DNA of 64,000 nt from Candidatus Helarchaeota archaeon (GTDB lineage: Archaea > Asgardarchaeota > Lokiarchaeia > Helarchaeales > RDOG01): contig JAHPZH010000001.1 of the NCBI GenBank assembly GCA_019058315.1, forward strand, positions 1 through 64,000, written 5' to 3'. The notes below the pieces were generated by a model that made no database searches, had not been told where the DNA came from, and was given only the letters and a program-made list of their open reading frames with translations. This document shows positions 62,598 through 64,000 of this stretch, piece after piece. A program made the position numbers and the translations under genes. Numbering within the stretch: the stretch's first letter is position 1; the number at the start of each line of letters is the position of its first letter.

Positions 62598-63511
62598 TGG
62601 AAATAACTGTTCTAAGTGGTAAAGGTGGTGTTGGGAAAACTACTCTAACCGCCTCTCTTTCATATTTATTTCATCAAGATAATCAAAATATCATTTCTGT
62701 TGATACTGATGTCGATGCACCAAATTTATTATTAATTCTAGGTGGCAAAGAGCTAGAGAGGAAAAGTATCGAAGCGTCTGAAAAAGCATTTCTTGATAAA
62801 CAGAAATGTAGAAACTGCGGTGCATGTGAAAAAATTTGTAAGTTTGGTGCTATAAGTTGGGATGATGTAAATGATATTCCTATAATCAGCAGACTTCATT
62901 GTGAGGGATGTGGCGTGTGTTCATTAATCTGCCCTGAACAAGCAATAGAAATTAGACCGGTAAAAAGTGGTAAACTTATACATATGGAAACAAAATTTGG
63001 TTATCCCGTAATTACCGGAGATATTGAAATTGGAGATGCAAGCTCGGGAAAAATTGTCGCCGAAGCAAAAACAAAAGCCCGGGAATTATCTAAAACATTA
63101 AGTTCTGATACCTTATTAGTAGATGGTCCGCCTGGAATAGGCTGCCCTGTAATTGCTTCAGCTTCTGGTTCTACATATATTGTTTTAATAAGTGAACCAA
63201 CACCTGCAGCAAAGCATGATCTTGAAAGAGTATTAGAAATTTCGAGGTTTTTCTGCAAAAGGATTGGTTTAGTTATTAATAAAGCTGATATAAATAAGAA
63301 ATTTACAGAAGAATTAATTAAATTTGCAAAAACTGAAAATTTAGACATTCTTGGAACAATTCCCGTTGATGACGCTGTACCAAAATCCATTACCAATGGA
63401 GTCCCCGTTGTTGTTGATAATCCCAATTCTCCAGCTTCTAAAGCTATTTATTCCATATATGAGAAGTTAAAGAATCATTTAAATGACACTTTAAATGAAA
63501 ATTCGCTTTAA
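62597..63511 (+). CDS. MinD/Mrp-type P-loop ATPase with inserted ferredoxin domain (2)
   Basis: About 304 residues. Walker A GKGGVGKTT near 8, VDAPN near 39, ferredoxin insert CRNCGACEKICK near 72 and CEGCGVCSLICP near 100, LLVDGPPGIGCPVIAS near 175 and ISEPTPAAKHDLERVLE near 203. It pairs with the previous gene; ATG 62597 overlaps its stop, and the TTG at 62594 is less likely. Probably works with the NifX-like protein in Fe-S cluster handling. Confidence 0.9.
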   Translation: MEITVLSGKGGVGKTTLTASLSYLFHQDNQNIISVDTDVDAPNLLLILGGKELERKSIEASEKAFLDKQKCRNCGACEKICKFGAISWDDVNDIPIISRLHCEGCGVCSLICPEQAIEIRPVKSGKLIHMETKFGYPVITGDIEIGDASSGKIVAEAKTKARELSKTLSSDTLLVDGPPGIGCPVIASASGSTYIVLISEPTPAAKHDLERVLEISRFFCKRIGLVINKADINKKFTEELIKFAKTENLDILGTIPVDDAVPKSITNGVPVVVDNPNSPASKAIYSIYEKLKNHLNDTLNENSL

Positions 63512-63531
63512 CTTGAATTCTATTCCTATTT

Positions 63532-64000
63532 TTATGTTTTTTTAGTTAAATAGCAAATACCTTGTTGTGTAAAAGAATTCATAAAGATATTAACTATTTT
63601 TCCATCCACATCATCGCTTAAATCAATCACTTTAACTGCATCGGCCCAAATTTGAGAATCAGGTATTAACTCTAGAAGCGAATTCTTAGCATTTTGAAAA
63701 TAATTTCGATTTATTATATAATTCTCTTTTTCAGGATGAATAACTAAATAGAGCATATCTGATTCCACGAGAATATTAAAAAAATGGGTTCCAAGTGAAA
63801 CGTCGGGAATCAGATCTCCTATTTTTTCTGTAATTTCGCCTATAATTGAAACATTATCAATTTCAGCGAAAGAAATGGGAACTCCAAAACTCGGTGTAGA
63901 CGTCCCCCAACGTCCGGGACCTAAAAGCATTATTTTTTTGTCCGAATCTTCTTCTAATTGATTTATTTTACCAATTAAACGTGCAATAGAATATCTATCA
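63532..64000 (-). CDS. PEP/pyruvate-binding domain protein, C-terminal part
   Basis: The frame is open to the right edge, so the 5' end is outside; an internal ATG at 63930 is not the start. The visible part starts RYSIARLIGKINQLEED and then LLGPGRWGTSTPSFGVPISF, the signature ending the large PEP synthase-like ATP-grasp proteins. Catalytic regions are not visible, so the enzyme cannot be specified. Convergent with the second ATPase gene. Confidence 0.8.
   Translation of the reverse strand, partial: DRYSIARLIGKINQLEEDSDKKIMLLGPGRWGTSTPSFGVPISFAEIDNVSIIGEITEKIGDLIPDVSLGTHFFNILVESDMLYLVIHPEKENYIINRNYFQNAKNSLLELIPDSQIWADAVKVIDLSDDVDGKIVNIFMNSFTQQGICYLTKKT

Noticed and set aside
1..64000. CRISPR arrays, tRNA or rRNA genes, insertion sequences
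   Set aside because: No regularly spaced short repeats with unique spacers, no GC-rich cloverleaf-like segments in the AT-rich spacers, and no transposase motifs or flanking inverted repeats were found.

Overview
The window looks like chromosomal DNA of an anaerobic, AT-rich archaeon, most likely a Lokiarchaeia-type Asgard archaeon (my inference). Supporting points: archaeal families (an F420-dependent Mer-type methylene-tetrahydromethanopterin reductase, an AbrB-PhoU regulator, a short Lrp regulator, an FrhB-family F420 protein), many TTG starts with GGTGAT-type ribosome sites, TATA-like promoters, T-tract ends, and large membrane-anchored surface propellers. No rRNA, tRNA, CRISPR array or insertion sequence was seen. 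Both ends cut through genes.

Layout. 1-1287: end of a calcium-binding surface protein. 1419-14304 (minus): a ten-gene heterodisulfide-reductase (Hdr) operon, hdrC-hdrB-frhB-like-hdrA-mvhD-hdrA-mvhD, then an Fe-S adaptor and the beta and gamma subunits of a sulfhydrogenase-type diaphorase. 14793-21662 (plus): an SDR and three tandem seven-bladed propeller surface proteins. 21716-31235: a coiled-coil protein, a DUF2061 protein, a solitary double hdrA, mer with an unusual N-terminal extension, a small partner gene, an AbrB-PhoU regulator and a gene related to the partner. 31628-36686 (plus): an hdrA-mvhD fusion followed by metV and metF, a methylene-tetrahydrofolate reductase complex. 36721-38808: an Lrp regulator, a repeat-containing AT-rich spacer and two unknown genes. 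38952-41410 (plus): three paralogous helical proteins that resemble BAR domains. 41552-43946 (minus): mvhD and an hdrA interrupted by two in-frame TGA codons. 44144-48300: a leucine-rich-repeat protein, an HdrD-like protein and a six-bladed kelch surface protein. 48662-54619 (plus): a second compact operon, hdrC-hdrB-hdrA-mvhD-adaptor-beta. 54856-57783: a radical SAM protein, a solitary [NiFe]-hydrogenase small-subunit-like protein and two ferredoxins. 57880-64000: DUF89, radical SAM, a CDF-NifX fusion, a NifX-like protein, two ferredoxin-containing MinD/Mrp ATPases and the end of a PEP/pyruvate-binding protein.

How it fits together. Six HdrA loci in 64 kb point to metabolism built on flavin-based electron bifurcation. 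MvhD proteins pass electrons to HdrA flavins, which can split them between ferredoxin and HdrBC disulfide or other acceptors. The diaphorase subunits suggest NAD(P)H, and the FrhB-like subunit F420H2, as electron partners. Reductases for both C1 carriers (H4F: MetFV; H4MPT: Mer) lie beside Hdr genes, consistent with one or two Wood-Ljungdahl methyl branches.

The most notable item is the interrupted hdrA. Both TGAs fall exactly on columns that are Cys in the other five HdrA loci, and a GC-rich hairpin follows the gene in its 3' UTR. I read this as a selenoprotein with two selenocysteines. The second is the BAR-like triplet, a possible archaeal membrane-curvature system.
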